In this document: positions 13,027 to 22,167 of the stretch, one piece after another
Layout of the letters: each line of letters opens with the position of its first letter
Numbering within the stretch: the first letter of the stretch is position 1
Assembly (NCBI GenBank): GCA_021768245.1
Contig: JAETNO010000031.1
Coordinates: 1-22,167, forward strand
Reading direction: 5' to 3'
DNA: 22,167 nucleotides
Source: Bacteroidaceae bacterium
Lineage (GTDB): Bacteria; Bacteroidota; Bacteroidia; Bacteroidales; Muribaculaceae
Position numbers and translations under genes: made by a program
The notes under the pieces: generated by a model
Databases searched by the model: none
What the model was told of the DNA's origin: nothing
The model's input: the letters and a program-made list of their open reading frames with translations, nothing else

Positions 13027-13386
13027 ATGACTGTCAAAGGAGAGTACATACGGCGCACTTTGCTCGACGAGTCGAACCGCTGGCTGAAGAACCAGAATAC
13101 AGTGCTGGCAACGAAGCTCCACTCCCGCACCGGCCGACTGGTCAATGAGCGTTCGATGTCTGTTTCCGAACAGGGAGAGATGTCGGCGACAATGACCTAT
13201 CAGCACACGATCGAAGAACGGTTCCTCGACATGCGGGTTCTGCGCTATGGTTCCAAGCTCGTCCGGCGTGCCCGCAAGATTCACACCCGTTTTGCTTACG
13301 GACACTACGAGTCGATTGCTTCCCGGTTGATGTACGGTCTGACCGACGATGTTGTTGCAGAAATCAAGCAACAACTGACAGATTAG
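13027..13386 (+). CDS. Hypothetical phage protein upstream of tape measure
   Basis: This 119-aa, basic protein has a segment RFLDMRVLRYGSKLVRRARKIHTRFAYGHY at about 66-95 and ends with SRLMYGLTDDVVAEIKQQL. I recall proteins with this ending in the position just before the tape measure gene of Bacteroidales phages; their role is not known to me. Size and place suggest a tail completion or tape-measure chaperone function. It begins a transcription unit: the predicted promoter is 16 bp upstream of its ATG. The stop is four bases before the tape measure ATG. Confidence 0.65.
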   Translation: MTVKGEYIRRTLLDESNRWLKNQNTVLATKLHSRTGRLVNERSMSVSEQGEMSATMTYQHTIEERFLDMRVLRYGSKLVRRARKIHTRFAYGHYESIASRLMYGLTDDVVAEIKQQLTD

Positions 13387-13390
13387 AAAT

Positions 13391-16300
13391 ATGGCAAAAG
13401 CACTTCGGGATGAAGATTTAAGGCTCAATATCATCATCAACGGCGACGCCGGGCGCAAAAGTATCGAAGACCTCAAACGATCCACCCACGATGGGAAGAT
13501 CGCTCTTGATGCACTTATCGCTTCCCAGAAACAACTCGAAGCACAAGGGAAGAAGAACACCCCGGAATATCGTGCGCTTACGGCTGAGATCGACAAACAA
13601 AGCAAAGCACTGGATGATCAAAAGACCCGTTTACAGAACCTGATCCGACAGCAGTCGCTCGAAAAGATGACGTTGCGGGAATTGCAGCAGCATCATAGAA
13701 CTACTATGAACGCTTTCCGCAATGCCGTCCCCCATACAGAACAATGGGAGAAGCTCCGCATGGAGTTGCGTCAGGTCGATGTCCGCATCAAGGCTCTCAA
13801 AGGATCAGCACGCGACACGGGGAACGTCGTGCAACGGATGGCCGGCGGGTTCAGCAAGTTCTTCGGCGCGATCACGGCCGGATTCGCCTCAATGTCGTTT
13901 GCAGTCATGGGCACCAAGAAAGCCCGTGCCGCCTTTCTGGAGTATGACGAAGCTCTAACCGATGCCCAGAAGACCACTTCAACAACAAAAACGGAGATCC
14001 GCGAAGTATCGGAAGAACTGAAGAAGATAGACACCCGCACCACCCACAACTCACTGCTTGACATTGTGCGAGTCGCGGGTAAACTCGGTATCGAAGGTAA
14101 ACAAAACCTGCTCGAATTTGCCCGCGCCGGCGACAAAATCGGGGTTTCGCTGGCCCGCGACCTCGGCGGAAATGTCGAAGCGGCCATCCAACAGATCGGA
14201 AAACTCGTCGATATTTTCCATCTCCGAGAACAATACGGCATCGAGCAGAGTATGCTCAAGGTAGGCTCGGCAATCAACGAAATCGGCATGGCCTCCACGG
14301 CGGCCGAGGGTTTTGTCGTTGACTTCGCAAAAAGGGCGGCCGGTACGGCGCCGAACGTAAATATCTCGATTCAGTCCGTCCTCGGCCTCGCCGGCACCCT
14401 TGACAAATTGGGGCAGCAGGCCGAAACGGCAGGCACCTCCTACGGGCAGGTGATTACCGCCATGTACAAGCGGACAGAGGTCTTTGCCAAAATTGCCAAG
14501 ATGAGCCTCGGCGAATTTCAGAAGCTCATGGGCGAAGATATGAACGAGGCATTTATCCGCGTTTTGGAGGGTATGGGCAAGTCTGGACAAGGCATGCAGT
14601 CGATCGTAAACGCCCTGAACTCGATGAAACTCGACGGGCAACGTAGCGTGCAGGTCTTGGGCGTTCTGGCGGCCAATACCGACGAGCTGCGCCGGCAGCA
14701 GGAAATCGCCAATCGTGCATTCGAAACTGGCACGTCTGTCATCGAAGAGTTCAACACCAAAAACGAAAGTGCCACGGCCCAATACGAAAAGCAAAAGAAA
14801 GCGCTCCATGAACAGGCCGTAATCCTCGGCGAAACACTGAATCCGGCATTCACCTCGACAACCTCGATCACCGTAACCTTTCTGAAGGCGCTGACGGGTC
14901 TTGTGAAATTCTTATACCAGACAAAAGGAGCGATTATCCCAATCGTTGCGGCCGTCGCAGCCTACAAAACCATAATGTTTGCTGCACACAAGGCGATGGT
15001 GATTTACCGAGCAGCTCATATTGCGTATATCGCCATTACGAAGCAGGCAACGCTGGTAACACAGGTATTCAACAGCGTCGTCAAGGCCGGGCCGTGGGGT
15101 TGGATTGCGACAGCAATTTCAGTCGCCATCGGTGCGGTAACTCTGTTCAGCGATAAGATTTTCAAAACCCACGAGCAGGTCAGGAATATAGCCGCCGAAG
15201 CCGCGGTCGAAATCGACAACGAGAAACGGAAGCTCAACGAATTGCAAGACGCAGCGACCCGCGCAGCCTCCGGGAGCCGCGAACGGGCCGAAGCGATCAT
15301 GATCATCAACGAGAGGTACGGCAAGTACCTTCCGAAGCTGCTCACCGAGAAAAGTACCAACGAGGATATCGCCATTGCGCTTCAGTCGGTAAACACCGAA
15401 TTGGAAAAGAACATCAAGCTCAAATTCCGGCAGCAGGAAGCGGAACGCATCGCCGGAGATGAGATGACAGCCACGAAAAAGGCGATCGCCGAAATCACGA
15501 CCAAGTATAAAGAATGGGGCGACGAATCGTCGCTCACCGCCGATAAGCAGAGATTGATCGCCGCCGCAGTTGTCGATTTCACGGGTAAGATAAAAGCGGC
15601 CGGAGACGATTCTGCAAAACAACGTCAGGCAGTTTACGACCTTAACAAGGAACTGCAGAATCTGGGAATGAACTTCAGCGGTTCGAGGTGGAATCCTCAC
15701 GGCCGGTATACTGCAATACGAAAAATCACCACAGAATTAAGCAACACTGTGAACGAAGGCCAGCAGGCTCTCTCGATGCTGGACACCATTTACGGCAAGG
15801 TCGAAGCACCTCTCGATCTGAACACCACCACGACCACAAATACAACGCCCACCGACCCGGACGATACAGGCAAATGGTCGCTCGAAAAAGACAAAGAGTT
15901 CCTGACCGCGAAACTGAAACTCAAGGAGAAATACCAGAACGGAGAAATCGTATCCGCGTCCCAATTTAACGAAGAGCTGCTGAAACTGGAAATTGCGGCA
16001 TTGGAAAAACGCCTTGCGAAAAATATCGATGAAGGGGCTACGCGGCTCAAAATCCAGAACCAACTCGCCGACAAACGACTTGAGCAGAAGAAGGCGGCCG
16101 CAGCCAAAGAAGAGGAGATAAACAAACTTCTCCAGCAATCGGAAACCGATCGGATCAAGCGGGAGAACGCCGACTACGAACTGAAGAAAAAGAGGTACGC
16201 AGGCAACGCCGCGGCATTGGAAGCTCTGGAGAAAACCCACCAGCGCAACATCACCAAAATTCGGCTCGACGAGATCGACGATCGACTGAAGCGGGAAGAG

Positions 16301-17662
16301 GAGACCTATGAACTGCAAAAGAAACAGCTCAAGAACCGCCACAAGCAGGAACTCCTCGACTTCCAAGGCTCGGCCGCTGAACGCAAACAGCTACGGAAAG
16401 CCCAAGCGGAAGAAGAGTCCCGATTGGAACTCGAACACCTGACTCAACTCTCTGCGCAACTTAAAACGCTCATCGAGTCTGGAATGTTCGACGGCATCCA
16501 ACTCGACACACAGCTTCTCTCGGCTCAAGAGAAGCAAAATCTCGTCAATCGTTTCGAAGATGTCAGGACAGCGATCATCGGCGTATTGGAAGTTCTCGGC
16601 GACGGGCAGCAGAAAACATTCTCTTTTGCCGGCAACGACCCAACGTTCATGGGCCTACCACAATCGGACTGGATGAAATTTTTTGACGTGCTGAAGAACG
16701 GGGCTGCTTCTACCGAAGAAGCGTTGCAAGCAGTACATGCCGCCATGACAGCGATTGGCGCAGCTACGGAAACGGCGCTGCAGGTATATACTACCTACGA
16801 CAATATGATGACCAAAAAGGAAAACGCAGAATTAAAGAAATATCAGAAAAATCAGGATAAGAAGAAAAAAGCCAACGAGAAACGTGTCAAAGCAGGACTG
16901 ATGACCGAAGAGCAAGCACAAGCAGAGGAGGAGAGAATGGCCGCAGATCTCGAAGCCAAACAAGAAGAGATGCAAATCAAACAGGCGAAGCGCCAGAAGG
17001 CCATGAACATCACCTCCGCCATCATCAATACGGCAACTGGTGTCACGAAAACACTGGCTGAATGGGGATGGCCTCTGGGTGCGATCTTTGCCGCTATCGT
17101 CGGTGCTATGGGAGCCGCACAAATCGCTATGATTGCATCAACCCCAATAACGACTGGCGCCGAAGAGGGCGGTCAAGTCATCGAGCGGATGCAGGACGGC
17201 AAAAAATTCAACGCCCGTTATTCTCCGGATAAACGAGGCTTCATCTCATCGCCGACGGTACTGGTATCGGAAAACGGAAAGGAGTATGTCGTTCCAGCGG
17301 CCGCAATGGATAACCCCTCGTTGATTCCCGTACTGAACACGATCGAAGCGGCCCGCCGGCAAGGGACACTCGGCAGCTTCGATTTCAATGCCGTATACCG
17401 GCAAAATACACCGGTACCCGGATTCGTATCCGGCGGCCCAACAGGAGATATCCCGTCATTCGACACAACAGACACGGGGCTTTCCTCTTTGGACGCAGGC
17501 ACGGCCGGCAAATTCATCGCGGCCGTCGATCGTCTATGCGACGTGCTGAAGAATCCGATTCTTGCCTACGTGACAATGCTGGGCGAAAACGGAATTGTTG
17601 CGAAAATGAAAGAGTACAACCGCACGCGGGAACGTGGGCAAATTGGAGGCAAAAAACGATGA
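13391..17662 (+). CDS. Phage tail tape measure protein
   Basis: This 1423-aa protein sets tail length and is likely to lie inside the tail tube. N-terminal coiled-coil sequence (about 20-140) leads into the TP901-type region with EYDEALTDAQKTTS at about 184-197. A glycine/alanine-rich stretch and ESATAQYEKQKKALHEQA at about 459-476 follow. Hydrophobic helices cover about 495-587. Long charged coiled coils cover about 837-1020 and 1141-1200. A second hydrophobic segment (about 1215-1250) follows. Near 1275-1300 is RGFISSPTVLVSENGKEYVVPAA, a motif typical of the ends of such proteins. At about 0.15 nm per residue (established for tape measures) the tail would be roughly 200 nm. The TGA overlaps the next ATG. 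Confidence 0.93.
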   Translation: MAKALRDEDLRLNIIINGDAGRKSIEDLKRSTHDGKIALDALIASQKQLEAQGKKNTPEYRALTAEIDKQSKALDDQKTRLQNLIRQQSLEKMTLRELQQHHRTTMNAFRNAVPHTEQWEKLRMELRQVDVRIKALKGSARDTGNVVQRMAGGFSKFFGAITAGFASMSFAVMGTKKARAAFLEYDEALTDAQKTTSTTKTEIREVSEELKKIDTRTTHNSLLDIVRVAGKLGIEGKQNLLEFARAGDKIGVSLARDLGGNVEAAIQQIGKLVDIFHLREQYGIEQSMLKVGSAINEIGMASTAAEGFVVDFAKRAAGTAPNVNISIQSVLGLAGTLDKLGQQAETAGTSYGQVITAMYKRTEVFAKIAKMSLGEFQKLMGEDMNEAFIRVLEGMGKSGQGMQSIVNALNSMKLDGQRSVQVLGVLAANTDELRRQQEIANRAFETGTSVIEEFNTKNESATAQYEKQKKALHEQAVILGETLNPAFTSTTSITVTFLKALTGLVKFLYQTKGAIIPIVAAVAAYKTIMFAAHKAMVIYRAAHIAYIAITKQATLVTQVFNSVVKAGPWGWIATAISVAIGAVTLFSDKIFKTHEQVRNIAAEAAVEIDNEKRKLNELQDAATRAASGSRERAEAIMIINERYGKYLPKLLTEKSTNEDIAIALQSVNTELEKNIKLKFRQQEAERIAGDEMTATKKAIAEITTKYKEWGDESSLTADKQRLIAAAVVDFTGKIKAAGDDSAKQRQAVYDLNKELQNLGMNFSGSRWNPHGRYTAIRKITTELSNTVNEGQQALSMLDTIYGKVEAPLDLNTTTTTNTTPTDPDDTGKWSLEKDKEFLTAKLKLKEKYQNGEIVSASQFNEELLKLEIAALEKRLAKNIDEGATRLKIQNQLADKRLEQKKAAAAKEEEINKLLQQSETDRIKRENADYELKKKRYAGNAAALEALEKTHQRNITKIRLDEIDDRLKREEETYELQKKQLKNRHKQELLDFQGSAAERKQLRKAQAEEESRLELEHLTQLSAQLKTLIESGMFDGIQLDTQLLSAQEKQNLVNRFEDVRTAIIGVLEVLGDGQQKTFSFAGNDPTFMGLPQSDWMKFFDVLKNGAASTEEALQAVHAAMTAIGAATETALQVYTTYDNMMTKKENAELKKYQKNQDKKKKANEKRVKAGLMTEEQAQAEEERMAADLEAKQEEMQIKQAKRQKAMNITSAIINTATGVTKTLAEWGWPLGAIFAAIVGAMGAAQIAMIASTPITTGAEEGGQVIERMQDGKKFNARYSPDKRGFISSPTVLVSENGKEYVVPAAAMDNPSLIPVLNTIEAARRQGTLGSFDFNAVYRQNTPVPGFVSGGPTGDIPSFDTTDTGLSSLDAGTAGKFIAAVDRLCDVLKNPILAYVTMLGENGIVAKMKEYNRTRERGQIGGKKR

Positions 17663-19440
17663 TACAATTCCGATCCGAGGGCATAATCCTCGATGTACAG
17701 CCTGATCAGGATGTGACATTTACGCTGGACAATCCGATCTTTGAAGATGACAGGGTACCAGTGGCCGTTTCCACGAATGTTGAATTCAAACTGTCGCCGA
17801 AAAACTGCAAATTTTTCGGATTCACACCCGGCATCCGGCGGCGGCCGTCACGCAAGACTGCCGCCTGCGAGGCGTTATTCAATGGCATAGTCGCATTTCA
17901 GGGTGAACTGAAATATGACGACTACTCCGATAAGTCCTTACAATACTCATTCGTCGGGGCTGAATTCGACCACATCGTCACAGGAAAGCTGACCGACATC
18001 CCATTCTCCGGATTCGAGGACATCAAATTCTCGACGATGGTAGAAAACGCCCGTAAAGGACTATATGACGAGTTCGGCCTGCCCCAGATTATGCGCAAGG
18101 CAATGAGCGCCTCGATCGAGTATGTGACGTCGGGGCCGACGAAAGCAGAATGCTCAACGGTCGATAAATATGCGAACTGGCTTTACACCACCCGCCCTTA
18201 TGTTGTCCCGGCGATCAAGGTACGCTATATCCTCGATAAAATCCTTCCGGAGTTAGAGCTGGGGGAACCGGAACTCGAAAAACTCCTCAATATGTTAGCG
18301 ATCCTCGGACTTTACAAAAGTTCCGAATACGACAACCGATACGGGATAAAAGATACATCGCCCGGTGCCCGACCGGGGTTATATCCTACCCAATGTACGC
18401 TCGATCTTGCCGACTCAATGCCGGACATGGACTTGAGCGATTTTCTTATCAGTCTACTCAAAATACCTTGCTGCACGTTGTTTTTTTCCGGGAAAAAATA
18501 TTTCCTGATGAGTAACAAGTCGATTCTCGCAAGCAATAAATTTGTAGACTGGACGGCCAAAGTCAGCGACAATTATTCGCTCCCCGCCTATGAAAAGAAA
18601 GGCTATACCCTCGCATTCCGTAACGAGGATGACAACTACACCAAGTCCTACGAAGAGGATTTGGGCCAAGAGCCGACCGATGAGATTATCGAAAGCTATT
18701 CCCTGCAGGACATCATCGACAAATACAGGGTGTCTCCCGACTATAAAAATATCAGACTGGCCCAAACCGGGGATATCTATTCAGGTAAGAAAATCGACGC
18801 TCTGCTCTATTATTCAGGACGCGGTGCCGCATGGAACAAATATACGACACCAATAGCCACTCTGGATATCGTACATCAAGCCGGGTTTACGAAAATGGAA
18901 CCGGCTGCCGACTCGGAAGATCAAAACTACGACTGTTCGATCGACTTCACATGTCCGAAATGCGTTCCTTTAGCCGTATACCCGTCAAAGCAAATACATG
19001 CTGACGGATCAATCGAAGAAGCAGTTGGACTGAACGCCATAACTCCTATTGTAGATTTTCCCACCGCAGGCGGCAATCGCCCGTCAGAAGTGTATATCGG
19101 CTTACTGATCAAAAATAATTTTTCGGATAAAGGATATTATTTCGAAGGTGGCATTCCCGACCTTTCTGCTGGCAGCGAAGACCGAAGCGAGTACTCCCTT
19201 GCGATTGGAGGGGAAAATGGTTTGTACAACCGATTCCATAAACCCTACGCGGAGTGGCTGGCACGGGACAAAGAAATGCTTAAAGTCGATCTCAACCTGA
19301 CCGCATCAGATATTGCAAACCTACGCCTCTGGGTCAAAGTGTTGGTCTTCAACGTGCGTTATTTGATAAAAACCCTTGAAATAACCGGCAATACCACTCA
19401 CGACATCCTTCACTCGAATGCGGAGTTGGTCGAAGTGTAA
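17659..19440 (+). CDS. Large tail or baseplate protein (distal-tail candidate)
   Basis: This 593-aa protein begins in an ATGA overlap with the tape measure stop, with GGAGG at 17645-17649, one of the few good Shine-Dalgarno sequences here. In-frame ATGs further upstream (for example 17536) lie inside the tape measure gene and give a leader that looks like translated noise. The N-terminus (GIILDVQPDQDVTFTLDNPIF, residues 7-27) is strand-rich and followed by FKLSPKNCKFFGF, resembling Bacteroidales tail proteins whose family I cannot name. The body is a mix of strands and acidic loops; CxxC pairs (FTCPKCVPL near 435) could bind metal. Its position right after the tape measure, where distal tail proteins are usually encoded, supports a tail-tip role. 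Confidence 0.65.
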   Translation: MIQFRSEGIILDVQPDQDVTFTLDNPIFEDDRVPVAVSTNVEFKLSPKNCKFFGFTPGIRRRPSRKTAACEALFNGIVAFQGELKYDDYSDKSLQYSFVGAEFDHIVTGKLTDIPFSGFEDIKFSTMVENARKGLYDEFGLPQIMRKAMSASIEYVTSGPTKAECSTVDKYANWLYTTRPYVVPAIKVRYILDKILPELELGEPELEKLLNMLAILGLYKSSEYDNRYGIKDTSPGARPGLYPTQCTLDLADSMPDMDLSDFLISLLKIPCCTLFFSGKKYFLMSNKSILASNKFVDWTAKVSDNYSLPAYEKKGYTLAFRNEDDNYTKSYEEDLGQEPTDEIIESYSLQDIIDKYRVSPDYKNIRLAQTGDIYSGKKIDALLYYSGRGAAWNKYTTPIATLDIVHQAGFTKMEPAADSEDQNYDCSIDFTCPKCVPLAVYPSKQIHADGSIEEAVGLNAITPIVDFPTAGGNRPSEVYIGLLIKNNFSDKGYYFEGGIPDLSAGSEDRSEYSLAIGGENGLYNRFHKPYAEWLARDKEMLKVDLNLTASDIANLRLWVKVLVFNVRYLIKTLEITGNTTHDILHSNAELVEV

Positions 19441-19476
19441 TGTCCTTTCAGTCCGCGCGTCATGTAGATATTTTTG
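19441..19476 (+). promoter_or_regulatory. Promoter of the TGTCCTTT class
   Basis: TGTCCTTTC (19441-19449), 19-bp spacer, TATTTTTG (19469-19476). It begins on the base after the previous stop codon and ends 22 bp before the ATG at 19499. Confidence 0.6.
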
Positions 19477-19498
19477 TCCGAGAATAGAAGCCGAGCCA

Positions 19499-20647
19499 AT
19501 GGTAGATACCTTCGAAATAATCGAGAAGCCCGAAGTTTGTCAGTTTTCTGAGAATTTGGGGAAAATGATCATCAGGAACAAAAATTTAAGCCTGACTTGT
19601 GTTTACATGACAGTAAGACTTGATGATGCAACTATATGCGACAAACAGACGCTTTATTACGATGCAGAGAGTTTGATAACGATCAACCTGCGGGACATCG
19701 TTCATACCCTGCTGGAATGTGAATTTCCACGACAAACCGGCGTTACTGACTTTACATATTTATCTATAACACTGACCGACACGGCAACAACCAAAACATA
19801 TCGTTTTCAGGTCATTGCCGGCGGGGTCGCAGCTCCTCGCAAAGTAGGGCTGGATTGGTGGGCCAGAAACTTTCTGACTTGGCAAGGGCAAATCGTCACC
19901 ATGCCGGCATGGCAACCGCAATGGTTATCGGTGGTAAAACTCAATCGAGATCCGCAATTTCTGCGAATCAAGTCGCGCCTATATACGGCCGAAGGAATCG
20001 AGCGCACACAGGACATTTTCACAGCATCCGAAGAAGGCATCGTCCGGATCAACGTTTCGTTCGAGCTACTCTGGCGTAATATCTGCGTTTCGGAAGAACT
20101 GACGCCGATTGCATACGACATCTACGGATTGAGACTGAACTCCGTCTCTGAACCCGATACGGCAGGTGCAAAGAACTACCCTTTCGCCCAGCGATATATT
20201 TTGCGGTCGGGCAACTTTCGAGACCGCTGTTTCTTATTCCAAAACTCGCTCGGCGGATTCGACACGATAATCGCATCCGGACTTTCGACATTACTTCCAG
20301 AAGGCGAGGTCGACACGTTCATCAATCAAGGCCGCGAAGTGGAATTAAGCAACGATTACACATCAATCTGGCAGCAAAACACAGGTTACATCAGTTCGAG
20401 CAGCATAGCCCGGCAATGGCAGGAGTTTCTGCACTCCAGCAATCGCTACCTATACGCAGACGGGGAGTGGAAACAAATAATCGTCACGGAGTACGAAGTC
20501 AAACACAAAGAGGCCGCCCTAAACAGCTACACCTTCAAATACCATTTGTCAGAAAAAGATGAAGCCAATTATTATGACCGGGCAGAACTTCCGGAACCTG
20601 AACTCCCGACCGATTTCTGGCAAATTCCATCAATACGGCTGGAATAA
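19499..20647 (+). CDS. Hypothetical tail protein (baseplate or tip candidate)
   Basis: This 382-aa protein is not recognised. The first half is strand-rich (TFEIIEKPEV, MIIRNKNLSLTCVYMTVRL, then FTYLSITLTDTATTKTYRFQV), ending about residue 105, followed by a Trp-rich part (LDWWARNFLTWQGQIVTMPAW at about 117-137) and a long beta-rich C-terminal half with RSGNFRDRCFLFQNSLGGFDTI at about 237-258. The mainly beta character and aromatic content suit a tail-tip or receptor-contacting protein. I chose the ATG at 19499, because the upstream in-frame ATG at 19418 lies inside the previous gene and upstream of the promoter. A promoter is present on each side of the gene. Confidence 0.6.
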   Translation: MVDTFEIIEKPEVCQFSENLGKMIIRNKNLSLTCVYMTVRLDDATICDKQTLYYDAESLITINLRDIVHTLLECEFPRQTGVTDFTYLSITLTDTATTKTYRFQVIAGGVAAPRKVGLDWWARNFLTWQGQIVTMPAWQPQWLSVVKLNRDPQFLRIKSRLYTAEGIERTQDIFTASEEGIVRINVSFELLWRNICVSEELTPIAYDIYGLRLNSVSEPDTAGAKNYPFAQRYILRSGNFRDRCFLFQNSLGGFDTIIASGLSTLLPEGEVDTFINQGREVELSNDYTSIWQQNTGYISSSSIARQWQEFLHSSNRYLYADGEWKQIIVTEYEVKHKEAALNSYTFKYHLSEKDEANYYDRAELPEPELPTDFWQIPSIRLE

Positions 20648-20650
20648 AGT

Positions 20651-20686
20651 TGTCCTTTCCGCAGCGACAGCAATCAAATATTTTTG
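20651..20686 (+). promoter_or_regulatory. Promoter of the TGTCCTTT class
   Basis: TGTCCTTTC (20651-20659), 19-bp spacer, TATTTTTG (20679-20686), three bases after the previous stop and 15 bp before the ATG at 20702. Sequence and spacing match the copy at 19441-19476, although the spacers differ. Confidence 0.6.
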
Positions 20687-20701
20687 CATAAAACAAGAAC
20701 C

Positions 20702-21502
20702 ATGACATCGTATAGACGCTGGAACATACTTACCGACCTTGCTTACATAGAAACATTCTATGAACGGCAAGGTGATGGTACCCTTGTAAAAGCGGCAATT
20801 CCGGACGCGGGAATCGATTTCACCATCGACTATTTTACAGACGGTACAACTCACTTCAAAGCGTCCCGCATTGACGGAGTTTACAAAGACTGCCGTCAGG
20901 TTGATGAATACTCGCTCGAAGTATTCATCCCGTTATCGCGCAGGCGCATGTGCAAAGGAGAACTTCGGCGGGAACTCACTTTGATAATACCGGATGACAA
21001 TTTTTTAAATCAAATAAAAAGCATATGCTTCCCCGCCAAAACAGGGCTATTCCTTTGGTTTGGCCCATCAGACAATTTTAAGCAGACAGCCTACGGGGAG
21101 GCGGTAATTGCCACGATAATCAATGCCTCATACGACATTATCGACCTTACGAGTTCTGCATATCCGGCCACCTGTCTCAAGATTATGGAAAAGCTCGAAA
21201 AAGGTATTACGGCGAATATCTACATAAAAGAAAGGGCGGAACTCCCCCAACAATCCATTATTCAGGTTCAAAAAGTAGACGAAGGCTATCAGTTATTTAC
21301 AGGAATATTCGAGACATCGGAGGAAGACGGAACAATCAAAATTTACCAAATCTACTATCTGGTAAATAGAACCGACGGCATCGTAACAAGGAAACGATAC
21401 GATAGATTCCCCGCAGTGGCATCCGCGGGCGACTACATCAAAAAAACCGACCGTCTGATCCTCGGCGGATACAGCCCCGCCGACTTAAAAAGCAACGATT
21501 AA
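20702..21502 (+). CDS. Hypothetical phage tail-region protein
   Basis: This 266-aa protein is not recognised. Residues about 1-75 are aromatic-rich (SYRRWNILTDLAYIETFYERQ) with predicted strands (FTIDYFTDGTTHFKASRI). The middle has a Arg/Lys-rich loop (SRRRMCKGELRRELTLIIPDD, about 79-99) and the C-terminal half alternates strands and helices, ending DYIKKTDRLILGGYSPADL. It lies between the presumed baseplate proteins and the tail-fibre start, so a tail-tip or assembly role is inferred. I chose the ATG at 20702; the in-frame ATG at 20684 overlaps the -7 box of the preceding promoter. Confidence 0.6.
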   Translation: MTSYRRWNILTDLAYIETFYERQGDGTLVKAAIPDAGIDFTIDYFTDGTTHFKASRIDGVYKDCRQVDEYSLEVFIPLSRRRMCKGELRRELTLIIPDDNFLNQIKSICFPAKTGLFLWFGPSDNFKQTAYGEAVIATIINASYDIIDLTSSAYPATCLKIMEKLEKGITANIYIKERAELPQQSIIQVQKVDEGYQLFTGIFETSEEDGTIKIYQIYYLVNRTDGIVTRKRYDRFPAVASAGDYIKKTDRLILGGYSPADLKSND

Positions 21503-21514
21503 ACATACAATATC

Positions 21515-22167
21515 ATGGCAGACAAACAAACGTTAGCGGTAGTACAGGAAATCCTGCTCAAGTCACGCATCAAATTCACAACAGGTACCGAGGCCGAATG
21601 GACTGAGGCAAACCCCGTCCTGCTCGACGGTGAGTACGGACTTGTAAGGGGTACATCTCCGTTGAAATACAAGGTCGGCGACGGCACAAAGACTTGGTCG
21701 GCACTCGGCTGGGCAAATGTCACCTCTCTTGCGCAGCTCATGGCCGATGCCTCGCATCGACTTGTGACGGATGCCCAGATTACAGGTTGGAATGAGAAAG
21801 CGGATGTATTTACCTTCAACTACAACGCTTATCTGCATCCACCGACCGAAGGACTCAACCCGCAGGGACAAGTCGCAAAAAACATCGTCGCGGCGATCAA
21901 CGCCAACAAAAAATGCGTTGTGGTCGCACAAAATGTCGCCGTGCAGGAGATCGAAGATTCTATAAGCGGTTTCGTTTCCATCACCGAGGTTTCCGCTTCG
22001 GCCGTCACCGGATTGATCGATACTATCCGCATGGCCTCGGACGACAGCGGTCGCACGGTATTCCTCGCTACTGCTTCCATCACGTTCAAGTCCGACGGCA
22101 CCGTAACCGTGGCGGCCGTACCTTACACCGGGCGTATCGTCATGGAAGAAGACCTGCCCGAATACAG
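21515..22167 (+). CDS. Tail-fibre-like protein, N-terminal part (runs off the window)
   Basis: An open frame from ATG 21515 continues without a stop to the end (217 residues). Residues about 17-68 (KSRIKFTTGTEAEWTEANPVL, then DGEYGLVRG, then YKVGDGTKTWSALGW) match the short beta domain found at the N-terminus of many phage tail fibres and tropism determinants, in which the GDG-W pattern is the hallmark. Beta and helical repeats follow (about 85-217). The complete protein would be longer and is likely to carry the receptor-binding part. The gap to the preceding stop is 12 bp and there is no separate promoter, so the two genes probably share a transcript. Confidence 0.7.
   Translation, partial: MADKQTLAVVQEILLKSRIKFTTGTEAEWTEANPVLLDGEYGLVRGTSPLKYKVGDGTKTWSALGWANVTSLAQLMADASHRLVTDAQITGWNEKADVFTFNYNAYLHPPTEGLNPQGQVAKNIVAAINANKKCVVVAQNVAVQEIEDSISGFVSITEVSASAVTGLIDTIRMASDDSGRTVFLATASITFKSDGTVTVAAVPYTGRIVMEEDLPEY

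Noticed and set aside
1..22167. CRISPR arrays, insertion sequences, integrase or transposase genes
   Set aside because: No regularly spaced repeats and no recognisable transposase or recombinase motifs (DDE, Tyr or Ser recombinase) were seen.

Overview
The window is the structural and packaging module of a long-tailed (siphovirus-like) bacteriophage or prophage of a Bacteroidota host. The host call rests on the promoters: intergenic regions repeatedly show the Bacteroidota sigma signature, a -7 box TAnnTTTG with a -33 box TTTG-like element 18 to 20 bp upstream, and Shine-Dalgarno sequences are mostly weak. Several proteins (capsid, portal, TerL, tape measure) look like those of gut Bacteroidales phages. 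The moderately high GC would suit an Alistipes-like host, but this is a guess. There are no rRNA, tRNA, integrase, lysis or CRISPR features in the window.

Layout, almost all on the + strand. 1-56: tail end of an upstream gene. 126-6391: major capsid protein with a coiled-coil N-terminal extension, a 185-aa structural candidate, two unrecognised proteins, a putative small terminase and a clear large terminase. 6392-6665: a gene-free interval that I read as one or two minus-strand structured RNAs, with Bacteroidota promoters, a pseudoknot-capable fold and a terminator next to the end of terL. 6666-7794: a small HTH protein with a G9 tract and a D12-class DNA adenine methylase, closed by a strong terminator. 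7795-8241: gene-free, with a minus-strand G-quadruplex motif, a hairpin and a promoter. 8242-12114: small protein, portal and three head-completion/connector candidates. 12115-13026: a self-contained 'moron' cassette of DUF4160 protein, DUF2442-HTH protein and a 27-aa membrane peptide, with its own promoter, paired operator-like palindromes and a terminator. 13027-22167: tail genes, including a 1423-aa tape measure protein, three large tail/baseplate candidates and the start of a tail-fibre-like protein that runs off the end.

The capsid, portal and terminase genes make and fill the head; the 9880-12114 and 13027 genes plausibly connect or complete head and tail; the tape measure and downstream genes make the tail and its tip. 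The methylase probably marks phage DNA. Transcription seems to be restarted several times by a repeated promoter, TGTCCTTT(G/C)-N18/19-TA(T/C)TTTTG, found before 8242, 13027, 19499 and 20702. The two least ordinary things in the window are this promoter family and the antisense structured RNA beside terL.
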